Notes under the pieces: generated by a model
Told to the model about the DNA's origin: nothing
The model's database searches: none
What the model saw: the letters and a program-made list of their open reading frames with translations, nothing else
Shown: piece after piece, positions 1-8,228 of the stretch
Layout: every line of letters starts with the position of its first letter
Numbering within the stretch: the first letter of the stretch is position 1
Program-made: the position numbers and the translations under genes
NCBI RefSeq assembly: GCF_004681965.1
Contig: NZ_SMLL01000001.1
Span: forward strand, 186,001 to 250,000
Source: Ramlibacter rhizophilus
Lineage (GTDB): Bacteria > Pseudomonadota > Gammaproteobacteria > Burkholderiales > Burkholderiaceae_C
Length of the DNA: 64,000 nt
Direction of reading: 5' to 3'

Positions 1-1319
1 TCATGCTGGCGGGCATCTACTACGGCTCGCAGTACGGCGGCTCCACCACGGCCATCCTGGTCAACCTGCCGGGCGAGACCTCCTCGGTGGTCACCGCACT
101 GGACGGCTACCAGATGGCACGGCAGGGCCGCGCGGGGGCGGCGCTCGCCACGGCGGGCATCAGCTCGTTCATCGCCGGCTGCTTCGCCACGCTGGCGCTG
201 GCCGCGTTCGCCGCGCCGATGGCGGAGCTGGCCTTCAAGTTCGGCCCCGCGGAGTACTTCTCGCTCATGGTGCTGGGCCTGGTCGGTGCCGTGGTGCTGG
301 CCTCGGGCTCGCTGATCAAGGCCATCGGCATGATCCTGCTGGGCCTGCTGCTCGGGCTGGTGGGCACCGACGTGAACTCGGGGGTCGCGCGCTATTCCTT
401 CGACGTGCCCGAACTCACCGACGGCATCAACCTCGTGGCCATCGCCATGGGCGTGTTCGGCTTCTCGGAGATCATGAACAACGTCGAGCAGGGCGAGCAC
501 CGCGAGACCTTCACCAACAAGGTGACCAACCTGTTCCCCACGCGCGAGGACTTCCGCCGTTTCCTGCCGGCAGCCCTGCGCGGCACGGCGCTGGGTTCGG
601 TGCTGGGCATCCTGCCCGGCGGCGGCTCCATCCTCTCGGCCTTCGCTTCCTACACGCTGGAGAAGAAGATCTCGCGCCATCCGGAGCAGTTCGGCAAGGG
701 GGCCATCGAAGGCGTGGGCGGTCCGGAAGCCGCCAACAACGCCGGCGCGCAGACCTCCTTCGTGCCGCTGCTCACGCTGGGCCTGCCCTCCAACGTGGTG
801 ATGGCGCTGATGGTGGGCGCCATGACCATCCACAACATCCAGCCCGGCCCGCAGGTGATGACCAGCAACCCGGACCTGTTCTGGGGCCTGATCGTGAGCA
901 TGTGGATCGGCAATGCCATGCTGATCATCCTGAACCTGCCGCTGGTGGGCCTGTGGGTCAAGCTGCTGAAGGTGCCCTACCGCTACCTCTATCCGGCCAT
1001 CCTGGTGTTCTGCTGCATCGGCGTCTATTCGATCAACAACAACACCTTCGACGTGTTCGTCACGGCCCTGTTCGGCCTGGTGGGCTACGTCTTCATCCGC
1101 TGCGGCATGGAGGCGGCGCCCCTGCTGCTGGGCCTGGTGCTCGGACCGATGATGGAAGAGAACCTGCGCCGGGCCCTGCTGCTCTCGCGCGGCGACTTCT
1201 CCACCCTGGTCACGCGCCCGCTGTCGGCCAGCCTGCTCGCGGCCACCGTGCTGCTGCTGGTGATCATGCTGCTGCCGGCGATCAAGAAGTCGCGCGACGA
1301 GGCTTTCCAGGAAGCCTGA
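1..1319 (+). CDS. tctA: Tripartite tricarboxylate transporter permease, TctA family (5' truncated by window)
   Basis: Large integral-membrane subunit of a tripartite tricarboxylate transporter, the permease that works with a TctC-type periplasmic binding protein. The visible 438 residues begin inside the conserved N-terminal GIYYGSQYGGSTTAILVNLPGE region of the family and carry multiple hydrophobic segments, a central glycine-rich GILPGGGSILSAF stretch and a second conserved GLPSNVVMALMVGAM block. Family members are about 500 residues, so roughly 60 N-terminal residues lie before the window; the first ATG seen at position 3 is internal. It is separated from the next same-strand gene and faces a phosphoesterase gene. 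The TctC gene at 4800-5780 could be a partner, but Bug proteins far outnumber permeases in this group, so pairing is inference. Confidence 0.93.
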   Translation, partial: MLAGIYYGSQYGGSTTAILVNLPGETSSVVTALDGYQMARQGRAGAALATAGISSFIAGCFATLALAAFAAPMAELAFKFGPAEYFSLMVLGLVGAVVLASGSLIKAIGMILLGLLLGLVGTDVNSGVARYSFDVPELTDGINLVAIAMGVFGFSEIMNNVEQGEHRETFTNKVTNLFPTREDFRRFLPAALRGTALGSVLGILPGGGSILSAFASYTLEKKISRHPEQFGKGAIEGVGGPEAANNAGAQTSFVPLLTLGLPSNVVMALMVGAMTIHNIQPGPQVMTSNPDLFWGLIVSMWIGNAMLIILNLPLVGLWVKLLKVPYRYLYPAILVFCCIGVYSINNNTFDVFVTALFGLVGYVFIRCGMEAAPLLLGLVLGPMMEENLRRALLLSRGDFSTLVTRPLSASLLAATVLLLVIMLLPAIKKSRDEAFQEA

Positions 1320-1328
1320 TCACGCGGG

Positions 1329-1367
1329 GGCGGGGCGGGTCACGTCAACGTGATGATCCGCCCCGCC
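1329..1367. terminator. GC-rich hairpin between convergent genes
   Basis: Perfect 10-bp arms GGCGGGGCGG (1329-1338) and CCGCCCCGCC (1358-1367) with a 19-nt loop sit between the TctA stop and the end of the opposing phosphoesterase gene, overlapping the last codons of the latter. There is no clear T-run on either side, so it could be a rho-independent-like stop for both genes or only a transcript-stabilising stem. Confidence 0.45.
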
Positions 1368-1819
1368 ACCTGTCCGCCCGCCGACACGCACACTTCCCCG
1401 AGCGCCACCGGCAGCGAGAAGCGCCGCGGACCCGCGCTGCCCGGGTTGACGAACAGCACGCCCCCACGCTCCTCGATCCGCGGCTTGTGGGAATGACCGG
1501 ACACCACCACCCGCACGCCCTCGCGCTGCGGGTCGATGGCCAGCGCGGCAAGGTCGTGCACCACCAGGAAAGCCACGCCGCCGAGCTCGAATCGTTCGAC
1601 CTCCGGCAGCGCAAGCGCCCAGTCGCCCCGGTCGTTGTTGCCGCGCACCGCCTTCACGGGCGCAAGTTCACCCAGGACCTGCAGCGCGTCGGGCGTGACC
1701 AGGTCGCCGGCATGCACGATGAGGTCACAGCCGCGCAGATGGTCCAAGGCCTGCGGCCGCAGCAGCCGGTGGGTGTCGGAGATGAGTCCGACCCGCAAGG
1801 AGGTGAGCTGGGCCTGCAT
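1340..1819 (-). CDS. Metallophosphoesterase, YfcE/MJ0936-type phosphodiesterase
   Basis: Small 159-residue calcineurin-like phosphoesterase. The metal-binding blocks appear in order: GLISDTH near residue 11, HAGDLV near 36, GNNDRGD near 60, a histidine in VVHDLA, and GHSHKP near 107, followed by NPGSAGPRR. This is the complete signature of the YfcE/MJ0936 group, which hydrolyses phosphodiester model substrates using Mn2+ or a similar metal; the natural substrate is usually unknown. The protein lacks a signal peptide, so it is cytoplasmic. It is a single gene, convergent with tctA and divergent from the histidine kinase at 1982. Confidence 0.9.
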   Translation of the reverse strand: MQAQLTSLRVGLISDTHRLLRPQALDHLRGCDLIVHAGDLVTPDALQVLGELAPVKAVRGNNDRGDWALALPEVERFELGGVAFLVVHDLAALAIDPQREGVRVVVSGHSHKPRIEERGGVLFVNPGSAGPRRFSLPVALGEVCVSAGGQVAGRIITLT

Positions 1820-1981
1820 GGTGGGCGACCTTAGCGCAAGACGTGGCGAAAGACGTGGCGCAGGCGCGGCGAGTGCGTGGCGAATGGCTCACGCACGCTG
1901 CCGCGTTCGCTCCGTGGCCGCTGAGTTCCTGTTAGTCTCACGCGCCCGGCCGCTGCGAGCGGACCGGCGACGAGCTGCCGC

Positions 1982-4114
1982 ATGCCCCACACCCTCAAGT
2001 CTCCCGCCCGCGGCATGCTGCGTTTCCTGCCGCTGGCCTGCGTGCTGCTGCCCGTGCTGGCGCTCATCCTGGTGGGTGCCTGGCGCTATGTGCAGCTCTG
2101 GAACGAAGCCGAGGATCGCCTGGACCGCACGGTGCGGGTGGCGGCCGAGCATGCGCGCGGCGTGCTGGACACCACGCAGGCCCTGCTGGACCGGGTGCGC
2201 GATGCGGCTGGTTCGGCCCATGGCGCCGAGGGCCTCGCGGCGCAGCAGTCGGCGCTGCATGCCGCGCTGGCCGCCATGGCCCGGGACAAGCCGCAGCTGC
2301 AGGGCATCTTCATCTTCGGGCCGGACGCCAGGCCCAAGGCGGCCAGCCGCTTCTATCCGGCGCCGGACGTCTGGGTCGGCGACCGCGACTACTTCCTGTG
2401 GCACCAGCAGGGCGGGCGCGGCGTCTACATCTCGCAGCCGCTGGTGGCCCGCACCACGGGCGAGCCCTTCATGGACGTGAGCGTCGGCCGCAGCGACGCG
2501 GGCGGCCGCTTCGACGGCGTGATCTCGATCAGCCTGCTGGCGCCGTATTTCGAAGCCTTCTATGCCGACCTCACCCGGGAGGAGCAGGGCATGGCCCTCA
2601 TGCTGTTCCGGGCTGATGGCGGCGTGTTCGCACGTACGCCCCGCTCGCTGCACGTCGAGCGCCTGCCGGCGGACAGCCTGGTCATGCCCGAGCTCGCACA
2701 GGGCCGCACCGAAGGCCGCGCGCACGGCATCTCGGGCGTGGATGGCCGCGAGCGGCTGGCGCACTTCCGGCAGGTGGGCCACTTCCCGCTCTACGTAAGT
2801 GCCGCCATGGAATCGGCCGCGGTGCGTGCACGCTGGCTGCAGGAGATGGCCATCCTCGCCCTGTTCGGCCTGCCCGCCGCCTTCGGCCTCGCCTTCGCCG
2901 TGCGCACGGTCATCACGCGTGGCAATGCCTCCGTCGAAGCCGCGCGGCGCCTGGCCGAATCGCTGCGCCTGCAGCAGGAGATGCAGTCCACGCTGCTGCA
3001 GGCCCAGAAGCTGGAGGCGCTGGGCCGCATCACGGGCGGCGTGGCGCACGACTTCAACAATGCGCTCATGGTCATGAGCAACTCGCTGGCCCTGCTGCGC
3101 ATCAAGCACCCGGGCGTCAGCAGCACCTACCTCGCGCCCATGGACCGGGCCCTGAACGCCGCCACGCAGCTGACGCGCCAGCTGCTCGCCTTCTCGCGCC
3201 GCCAGGCGCTGGTGCCCGAGCAGGTGCTGCTGCAGCGCCACCTGCCCACCACCGCCGACCTGCTGCGCCCGGTCCTGGGCAGCCGCGTCGATCTGCGCAT
3301 CGAGGTCGCGCCGGACACCGCGCCCATCCGCGTCGATACCGCGGAGTTCGAGCTGGCCCTCATCAACCTCGCCATCAACGCGCGCGATGCCATGCCTGGC
3401 GGCGGGCGCTTCGTCCTGCGGGCCGCCAACGCCGCCGCGCCCGTGCCCGGGCTCGCGGGCGAGCTGGTGATGGTGGAAGCCGAGGACAGCGGCGCGGGCA
3501 TGCCGCCCGAGATCGTGGACAAGGTCTTCGAGCCCTTCTTCACCACCAAGCCGGCCGGGCAGGGCACCGGGCTGGGCCTGAGCCAGGTGTACGGCATGTG
3601 CCAGCGCGCCGGGGGCTGCGCGACGGTGGAGAGCCGACCGGGCGAGGGCACGACCATCCGCATGTTCTTCGCCGTGGACGCCACCCCCCCTGCGGCCGAG
3701 CCCGCGCGCGCGAGCGCCGAGCCCGCGTGCGCCGCGCGGCGCCGGGTGCTGGTGGTCGAGGACAACGCCGCCGTCGCCTCGGCCCTGCTGCCCCTGCTGG
3801 AGGCGGCCGGCTGCGAGGTGCGGCACGTGGACCGGGGCGATGCGGCCCTGGCGCTGCTCGAATCGGCGACCGAGCTGCCGGACGTGCTGCTGACCGACGT
3901 GGTGATGCCCGGAGACATCGACGGCCTGGCCCTGGCGCGTTCGGTGCGCCAGCGCTGGCCGCAGCTTCGCATCGTGGTGATGACGGGCTACTCCGAGCAG
4001 GTCGAGCAGATCGCCGCCGACGGCTTTCCCGTGCTGCCCAAGCCCTGCAGCCTGGACGCCCTGAGCCGGGCGCTGAACGAACCTCAGGCGTTCGGCGTGA
4101 ACAGCCGCCCGTGA
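1982..4114 (+). CDS. Hybrid sensor histidine kinase/response regulator with periplasmic sensor domain
   Basis: A 710-residue membrane kinase. A hydrophobic segment at about residues 13-34 and a second at about 288-310 flank a ~250-residue extracytoplasmic domain of the PDC/Cache type. The kinase core follows: H-box GGVAHDFNNALMVM near residue 355, N-box NLAINARDAMP near 460, and G-boxes DSGAGM and GTGLGLSQVYG. The C-terminus (about 590-705) is a receiver with phospho-acceptor aspartate in LLTDVVMPGD and conserved MTGY and LPKP blocks. The H-box resembles NtrB-like and blue-light-kinase-like HisKA families. No partner regulator with an output domain lies nearby. The 3' end overlaps the convergent decarboxylase gene by about 30 nt. 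The ligand cannot be predicted. Confidence 0.92.
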   Translation: MPHTLKSPARGMLRFLPLACVLLPVLALILVGAWRYVQLWNEAEDRLDRTVRVAAEHARGVLDTTQALLDRVRDAAGSAHGAEGLAAQQSALHAALAAMARDKPQLQGIFIFGPDARPKAASRFYPAPDVWVGDRDYFLWHQQGGRGVYISQPLVARTTGEPFMDVSVGRSDAGGRFDGVISISLLAPYFEAFYADLTREEQGMALMLFRADGGVFARTPRSLHVERLPADSLVMPELAQGRTEGRAHGISGVDGRERLAHFRQVGHFPLYVSAAMESAAVRARWLQEMAILALFGLPAAFGLAFAVRTVITRGNASVEAARRLAESLRLQQEMQSTLLQAQKLEALGRITGGVAHDFNNALMVMSNSLALLRIKHPGVSSTYLAPMDRALNAATQLTRQLLAFSRRQALVPEQVLLQRHLPTTADLLRPVLGSRVDLRIEVAPDTAPIRVDTAEFELALINLAINARDAMPGGGRFVLRAANAAAPVPGLAGELVMVEAEDSGAGMPPEIVDKVFEPFFTTKPAGQGTGLGLSQVYGMCQRAGGCATVESRPGEGTTIRMFFAVDATPPAAEPARASAEPACAARRRVLVVEDNAAVASALLPLLEAAGCEVRHVDRGDAALALLESATELPDVLLTDVVMPGDIDGLALARSVRQRWPQLRIVVMTGYSEQVEQIAADGFPVLPKPCSLDALSRALNEPQAFGVNSRP

Positions 4115-4803
4115 CCCGGCGAAGACGGGTCCAGGCCCGCAGTGCGCACCACGTCCCAGAAGCCGGCCGGTGAACTGGCGGTGGCCGGCAGGCCCAGTGT
4201 GTCCTCCAGCTCGCGCAGTGCGTCCAGCGTCTGCAAGCCGCCGCAGGAAATGAAGATGCCGTCGGCCGAGCGGTCACGGTCCACGACCTCGCGCGACAGC
4301 TCGACCAGCGCGCGGGTGGGCACTTCGCCCATGGCCTCCACGCCGGTCAGCGACATGCCCCGGATCGCCGTCACGGTGAAGCCGCAGGCGCTGAGGTAGT
4401 CCACCAGCCGGTCGTTCAGCTCGTCGACGTAGGCGGTGGCGACCGCCACGCGCTGAACGCCGAGCGCGCGCAGCGCCGCCACCACGGCATGGCTCATCGT
4501 GGTGCAAGGCAGGCCGGTCGCTTCGGCCATGCGGCGGCGCAGCGAATCGGTGAACTCCGGGCCGCGGTAGAAGCTGAGCGAGGTGCCCATGAGCGAGACC
4601 ACCTGGGCGCCGGCGTCGCGCAGCGCCACCGCATGCGAGACGATCTGGTCCACCACCGGCGCGAAGCCTTCGGGCGACACGGCGCCGATGCCGGCGCCGC
4701 GGGCGATGAAGCGGATCCGCCGCCCGTACAGGCGTTCGGCGTCCGCGGGCACCTGCCCGTGCGCGGGCGGCACGATCAGGCCGATGCAGGGCGCAGCGCT
4801 CAT
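4084..4803 (-). CDS. Arylmalonate decarboxylase-like protein (Asp/Glu racemase superfamily)
   Basis: A 239-residue cytoplasmic enzyme that strongly resembles bacterial arylmalonate decarboxylase (AMDase), which removes one carboxylate from prochiral malonates without cofactors. It has the oxyanion pocket MGTSLSFYRG with glycine 73 (not cysteine), T74 and S75, the ATAYVD tyrosine 125, and the single catalytic cysteine 187 in ISCGGLQTLDAL. Racemases of the superfamily carry a second cysteine where glycine 73 lies, so a decarboxylase is favoured. The residue equivalent to AMDase tyrosine 48 is phenylalanine 47 (SPEGFAPV). The start at 4803 is chosen because ATGA overlaps the stop of the upstream tctC gene and the length matches the family (240). 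It is the last gene of an enolase-type enzyme, TctC, AMDase operon. Confidence 0.88.
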   Translation of the reverse strand: MSAAPCIGLIVPPAHGQVPADAERLYGRRIRFIARGAGIGAVSPEGFAPVVDQIVSHAVALRDAGAQVVSLMGTSLSFYRGPEFTDSLRRRMAEATGLPCTTMSHAVVAALRALGVQRVAVATAYVDELNDRLVDYLSACGFTVTAIRGMSLTGVEAMGEVPTRALVELSREVVDRDRSADGIFISCGGLQTLDALRELEDTLGLPATASSPAGFWDVVRTAGLDPSSPGHGRLFTPNA

Positions 4804-5780
4804 TCGAGCGTCACCTTCTGCTGCTTGATGACCTCGGCCCACTGCTGCGACTCCTGCTTCATTTCCTTGGTCAGCTCGGCCGGCGGCAGGTAGGCGGGAA
4901 TCGCGCCCTGCTTGGCCGCGGCCTCCGCCGTCTCGGGGCTGGTAATCACCTTGCGGATGGCGTCGTTCAGGCGCTGGATCACGGGCTGCGGCGTGCCGGC
5001 TGGCGCCAGCACGAACAGGCGCGGGGCGACGCTCAGTCCCGGCACGGCCTGCGACAGCGCAGGCACGTTCTCGGCGCCGGGCAGCTTGTCGTCGCTCATC
5101 ATCGCCACGGCGCGCAGCTTGCCGGCCTTGGCCTGCGACAGGCCGGCCGTGGCGCTGACCACGCCCAGCGGCACCTGCCCGCTGATCACGTCCGGCACGA
5201 TCTGCGAGGCGCCGCGGTAGGGGATGTGGACGATGTGCGTGCCGGTGCGGCCCTTGAAGGTCTCCATCCCCAGGTGGTGCACCGTGCCGACGCCCGAGGT
5301 GGCGTAAGACAGGCGGCCCGGGTTGGCCTTGGCCCGCGCCACCAGTTCCTTGGGATTGGAGACCGGCAGGTCGTTGTTGGCCACGATCATCAGCGGCGAC
5401 TGGAACACGCCGGCCACCGGCGTGAAACCGGTGAGCGGATCGAAGGGCATTTTCGGATTCAGGTGCTTGTTGATCAGCAGTCCGCTCTCACCCAGCAGCA
5501 GCGTGTAGCCGTCCGCTGGCGCCTTCGCCACCGTGTCCGCGGCGATCACGCCGGCCGCGCCGGCCTTGTTCTCCACCACCACCTGCTGGCCGAGCAGCTC
5601 GGGCAGGCGGCTGGAGAGCATGCGGGCGATGGCGTCCACGCCGCCGCCGGCCGAATAGCCCACCAGCAGCTTGATGGGGCGCTCGGGGTACTGGCCCTGC
5701 GCGTGTGCGAAGGGGAGGGCGGCCAGGGCGAGGCCGGCTGCGACGAGGCTGCGGCGCAGGGGGTGGAAGCGGGGTGTCAT
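4800..5780 (-). CDS. tctC: Bug-family tripartite tricarboxylate transporter substrate-binding protein
   Basis: A 326-residue periplasmic solute-binding protein. It begins with a cleavable signal peptide (positively charged MTPRFHPLRRSL, then a hydrophobic core ending FAHAQG). The mature protein opens with YPERPIKLLVGYSAGGGVD and has GAAGVIAADTVAKAPADGYTLL, the fingerprints of the Bug fold that grips a carboxylate through bridging waters. Start 5780 is chosen because the signal peptide starts there; the longer reading frame upstream runs through an intergenic repeat. Its stop overlaps the start of the arylmalonate-decarboxylase-like gene (ATGA). The neighbours suggest it delivers a mono- or dicarboxylate, perhaps a substituted malonate, but this is inference. 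Confidence 0.93.
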   Translation of the reverse strand: MTPRFHPLRRSLVAAGLALAALPFAHAQGQYPERPIKLLVGYSAGGGVDAIARMLSSRLPELLGQQVVVENKAGAAGVIAADTVAKAPADGYTLLLGESGLLINKHLNPKMPFDPLTGFTPVAGVFQSPLMIVANNDLPVSNPKELVARAKANPGRLSYATSGVGTVHHLGMETFKGRTGTHIVHIPYRGASQIVPDVISGQVPLGVVSATAGLSQAKAGKLRAVAMMSDDKLPGAENVPALSQAVPGLSVAPRLFVLAPAGTPQPVIQRLNDAIRKVITSPETAEAAAKQGAIPAYLPPAELTKEMKQESQQWAEVIKQQKVTLE

Positions 5781-5812
5781 GCGATGTCTCCTGTTGTGGT
5801 CGAGAGGGAATT

Positions 5813-5990
5813 TCACCTTCCCCCTTTGGGGGAAGGCAGGGAAGGGGGCCGCGCGAGGAGCAGCGTGGCCGGCGCGCGTGGCCCCCACCCCAGCCCTCCC
5901 CCAAAGGGGGAGGGGGCTGTTGCTCCTTCCCCCGCTGGGGGGCAAGGATGGGGCCGCATGAGAAGCAGCATGGCCGGTGCGCGCCGTCTC
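5813..5990. repeat. Intergenic GC-rich inverted repeat unit, one full and one partial copy
   Basis: The gap between the enolase-type gene and tctC holds a palindromic block: TTCCCCCTTTGGGGGAA near 5817, then a GAGCAGCGTGGCCGGCGCG core, then CCTCCCCCAAAGGGGGAGG near 5900. A second, partial unit (CTTCCCCCGCTGGGGGG near 5932, then AGAAGCAGCATGGCCGG) follows directly. The same unit recurs at 23588-23700, so it is a dispersed family and not a gene-specific structure. As RNA it would form strong hairpins inside the operon and could reduce read-through or act in processing. Confidence 0.8.
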
Positions 5991-7148
5991 TCAGGCCTTG
6001 CCCACGCCGCGCGATCCCGGCCGCTCCGCCAGCTCCGCGATGCGCTCGCGATTGGGCGTGAAACCCAGGCCGGGCGTCTGGGGCAGGGCCAGCATGCCCT
6101 GGCTGGGCTCGGGCAGGCCGTCGAAGACGAGTTTGCAGCATTCAACGGCCACCGAGTGGTACTCCACCAGCGAACCATTCGCGAGCCCCGCATGCAGGTG
6201 CATGTTGTGGTGCGGCCAGGCGCCGCCGTTGGCGAACTGGGTGTTGAAGGCCGCGGCCAGGCCGGCGATCTTCTGGCACTGCGTGTAGCCGCCGGTGATG
6301 CAGGCGTTGGGCTGCACCACGTCCACCGCCTGCGCGACCAGCAGGTCGCGGAAGCGGCTGGCCAGGCCCTCGTTCTGTCCGGCCGCGAGCGGGATGCGCG
6401 TCTTGGCGCGCAGCTTGGTCAGGTTGGGGATGTCGTTCTGCGTCACCGGCTCTTCGAAGAAGCTGATGCCGAAGTCCTCCACGCGCTGGGCCAGGGAGAG
6501 CGCGTGCATGTAGTCCAGGCTGCAGTTGGCGTCGATGTAGATCTGCACGTCCGGGCCCACGGCCTCGCGCACCGCCTGGATGCGGCGCACGTCCTCGGCG
6601 ATCAGCTCGTTCAGGGGGCGCGGCTCGTCGCGTCGCTGCAGGCCGTGGTGGCCCACCGTCATCTTCAGGCGCTTGAAGCCGCGCTCGACCCAGCTCTTCG
6701 CCGCGGCCGCGAGCTCCTCGCGGTCGAAGAAGGCGAAGCCGAAGGTGGCATACACCGGCACTTCCTGCCGCGCGCCGCCCAGCAGGCGCCACACCGGCTG
6801 GCCCAGGAGCTGGCCCTTGAGGTCCCACAGGGCCAGGTCGATGGCCGCGATGGCGTGGCTCGCGTAGCCCGACTGGCCGCGCGGCGTGAGCAGCCAGTAC
6901 AGGCGCTCCCAGATCTGCTCGTGGGCCAGCGGGTCCAGGCCCACGAGGGCATGCGAGGCGATGTCGTTGACGATGCTGCCGATGACCTCTTCTTCCGTGA
7001 TGGCCGTCATGCCGGTGCCCACGCGGCCGTCGTCGAGCTCGATGTCCACCAGGCACAGCGACAGGGAGGTGCTCTTGGTCTTGCCGGAGGCGGTGGAGAC
7101 GGTGACGGGCAGGTTCAGCGGCGTGGCGCGGACGGCGGCGATGGGCAT
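5991..7148 (-). CDS. Mandelate racemase/muconate lactonizing enzyme family protein (enolase superfamily)
   Basis: A 385-residue member of the enolase superfamily, whose enzymes abstract the proton alpha to a carboxylate (racemases, acid sugar dehydratases, cycloisomerases). An N-terminal capping domain with flexible loop residues leads into the barrel: lysine strand RLKMTVG near 162, metal ligands in YIDANCSLD and FFEEP, the AAGQNEG third-ligand region, QPNACITGG and the WPHHNMHLHAG histidine strand near 310. The exact reaction cannot be assigned; the first lysine of the usual KxK pair appears to be arginine, which argues against a simple mandelate racemase. Start 7148 gives MPIAAVRATPLNLP; longer starts enter the LysR terminator region. 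It is the first gene of the operon with tctC and the arylmalonate-decarboxylase homologue. Confidence 0.9.
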   Translation of the reverse strand: MPIAAVRATPLNLPVTVSTASGKTKSTSLSLCLVDIELDDGRVGTGMTAITEEEVIGSIVNDIASHALVGLDPLAHEQIWERLYWLLTPRGQSGYASHAIAAIDLALWDLKGQLLGQPVWRLLGGARQEVPVYATFGFAFFDREELAAAAKSWVERGFKRLKMTVGHHGLQRRDEPRPLNELIAEDVRRIQAVREAVGPDVQIYIDANCSLDYMHALSLAQRVEDFGISFFEEPVTQNDIPNLTKLRAKTRIPLAAGQNEGLASRFRDLLVAQAVDVVQPNACITGGYTQCQKIAGLAAAFNTQFANGGAWPHHNMHLHAGLANGSLVEYHSVAVECCKLVFDGLPEPSQGMLALPQTPGLGFTPNRERIAELAERPGSRGVGKA

Positions 7149-7231
7149 GGCAAGGAGAAAGGGGAATGGGGAGGGGTTCGCAGCCCGCAGTCTCGGCGCG
7201 CACCGCCCGCAGGGCAAGCTCGCCCGGCGAA

Positions 7232-7260
7232 GGGGGCTTTCGCGGCCGGCGAAAGCCCCC
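7232..7260 (-). terminator. Strong hairpin downstream of LysR gene
   Basis: Perfect 12-bp arms GGGGGCTTTCGC (7232-7243) and GCGAAAGCCCCC (7249-7260) around a 5-nt loop lie ten bases beyond the LysR stop codon, before the enolase-family gene. It lacks a long T-run but is stable enough to act as a stop or as an RNA-processing barrier between regulator and operon. Confidence 0.6.
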
Positions 7261-7269
7261 CGCGGCTTC

Positions 7270-8169
7270 TCAGGCGACTGACCCCTCGCGCAGCGCGTCC
7301 ACCAGCGTGCGGGCCGCGGCCGGGGCGTCGGGCCCGGTGCGCAGGGCCAGGTAGTGCGTGCGGCGGGTCCAGTCCTCGCGGATCGGCACGGCCCGGATCG
7401 GCAGCTCGGCCAGCTGGGGCGCGATGGCCAGGCGCGGCAGCACGGCCACGCCCAGCCCGGCGGCGACCATGCGGCAGGCGGCGTCGAAGCTGCGCATCTG
7501 CATGCGGATGCGCGGCGTCTGGCCCAGCGCCGAGGCGGCGTTGAACAGGCGCGTGGACAGCGCGTTGGCGCCGGTCAGCACGATGAAGTTCTCCTCCAGT
7601 ACCTGGGCCAGCAGCAGCTGCTCGCGCTTCGCGAAGGCGTGCCCGGCGGGCACCACCAGCGCCAGCTCGTCGCGGAAGAAGGGCACGAAATCCAGGCCCT
7701 GCGCGGGGCTGGCGGCATCGACCACGCCGACGTCGGCGCGCCCTTCCTGCAGCTCGCCCAGGATCTGCGGGCTGATGCGTTCTTCCACCTCCACCCGGAT
7801 GCGCGGGTGGGCCTGCATGAACTGCGCGAGCCGCTGCGGCAGCACCTGCAGCAGCGACGACGCGTTGGCCAGCATGCGCACATGGCCGGCCAGGCCCTGG
7901 CTCCAGTCGCGCAGGTCGGCGACGAGGCGCTCGGCATCCTCCATCAGGCCGCCGCCGCGGCGCACGAGCATGCGACCGGCGGCGGTGAGTTCAACACCCC
8001 GCGGCGAGCGCTCGAAGATGCGGATGCCCAGGGCCGACTCCAGCGCCGAGATGCGCGTGCTCGCGCCGGCCACGGCCAGCTGCAAGCGGTCGCTGCCGGC
8101 GCTGATGGAGCCGCACTCGGCCACCGCGAGGATCACGCGCAGGGTCTGCAGGTCCAGGGGTTCACTCAT
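7270..8169 (-). CDS. LysR family transcriptional regulator
   Basis: A 299-residue LysR regulator with an N-terminal winged helix-turn-helix (residues about 5-65: LQTLRVILAVAECGSISAGSDRLQ..., STRISALESALGIRIFERSPRGVELTAAG) and a periplasmic-binding-protein-like effector domain (about 90-295). It lies upstream of, and on the same strand as, the enolase-TctC-decarboxylase operon, separated from it by a strong hairpin, and diverges from the gene at 8229. By family behaviour it probably activates that operon in response to the transported acid; no clear T-N11-A site was pinned down here. Confidence 0.92.
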   Translation of the reverse strand: MSEPLDLQTLRVILAVAECGSISAGSDRLQLAVAGASTRISALESALGIRIFERSPRGVELTAAGRMLVRRGGGLMEDAERLVADLRDWSQGLAGHVRMLANASSLLQVLPQRLAQFMQAHPRIRVEVEERISPQILGELQEGRADVGVVDAASPAQGLDFVPFFRDELALVVPAGHAFAKREQLLLAQVLEENFIVLTGANALSTRLFNAASALGQTPRIRMQMRSFDAACRMVAAGLGVAVLPRLAIAPQLAELPIRAVPIREDWTRRTHYLALRTGPDAPAAARTLVDALREGSVA

Positions 8170-8228
8170 GACGTGATTATTGGCGGGCCCGCCCGCGGTA
8201 CTTGCAGCGGGCGCACAATGGCGCGTTC

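Noticed and set aside
5200..7544. Long open frames antisense to the tctC and enolase-family genes
   Set aside because: High GC leaves antisense frames open over several hundred codons; they show His/Arg/Gly-rich composition and no family motif. The same holds for long antisense frames over recCBD, the kinase genes and the SARP regulator.
1..8169. A complete TctABC transporter operon
   Set aside because: tctA and tctC lie on opposite strands about 3.5 kb apart with unrelated genes between, and no tctB is visible, so they cannot be called one operon.
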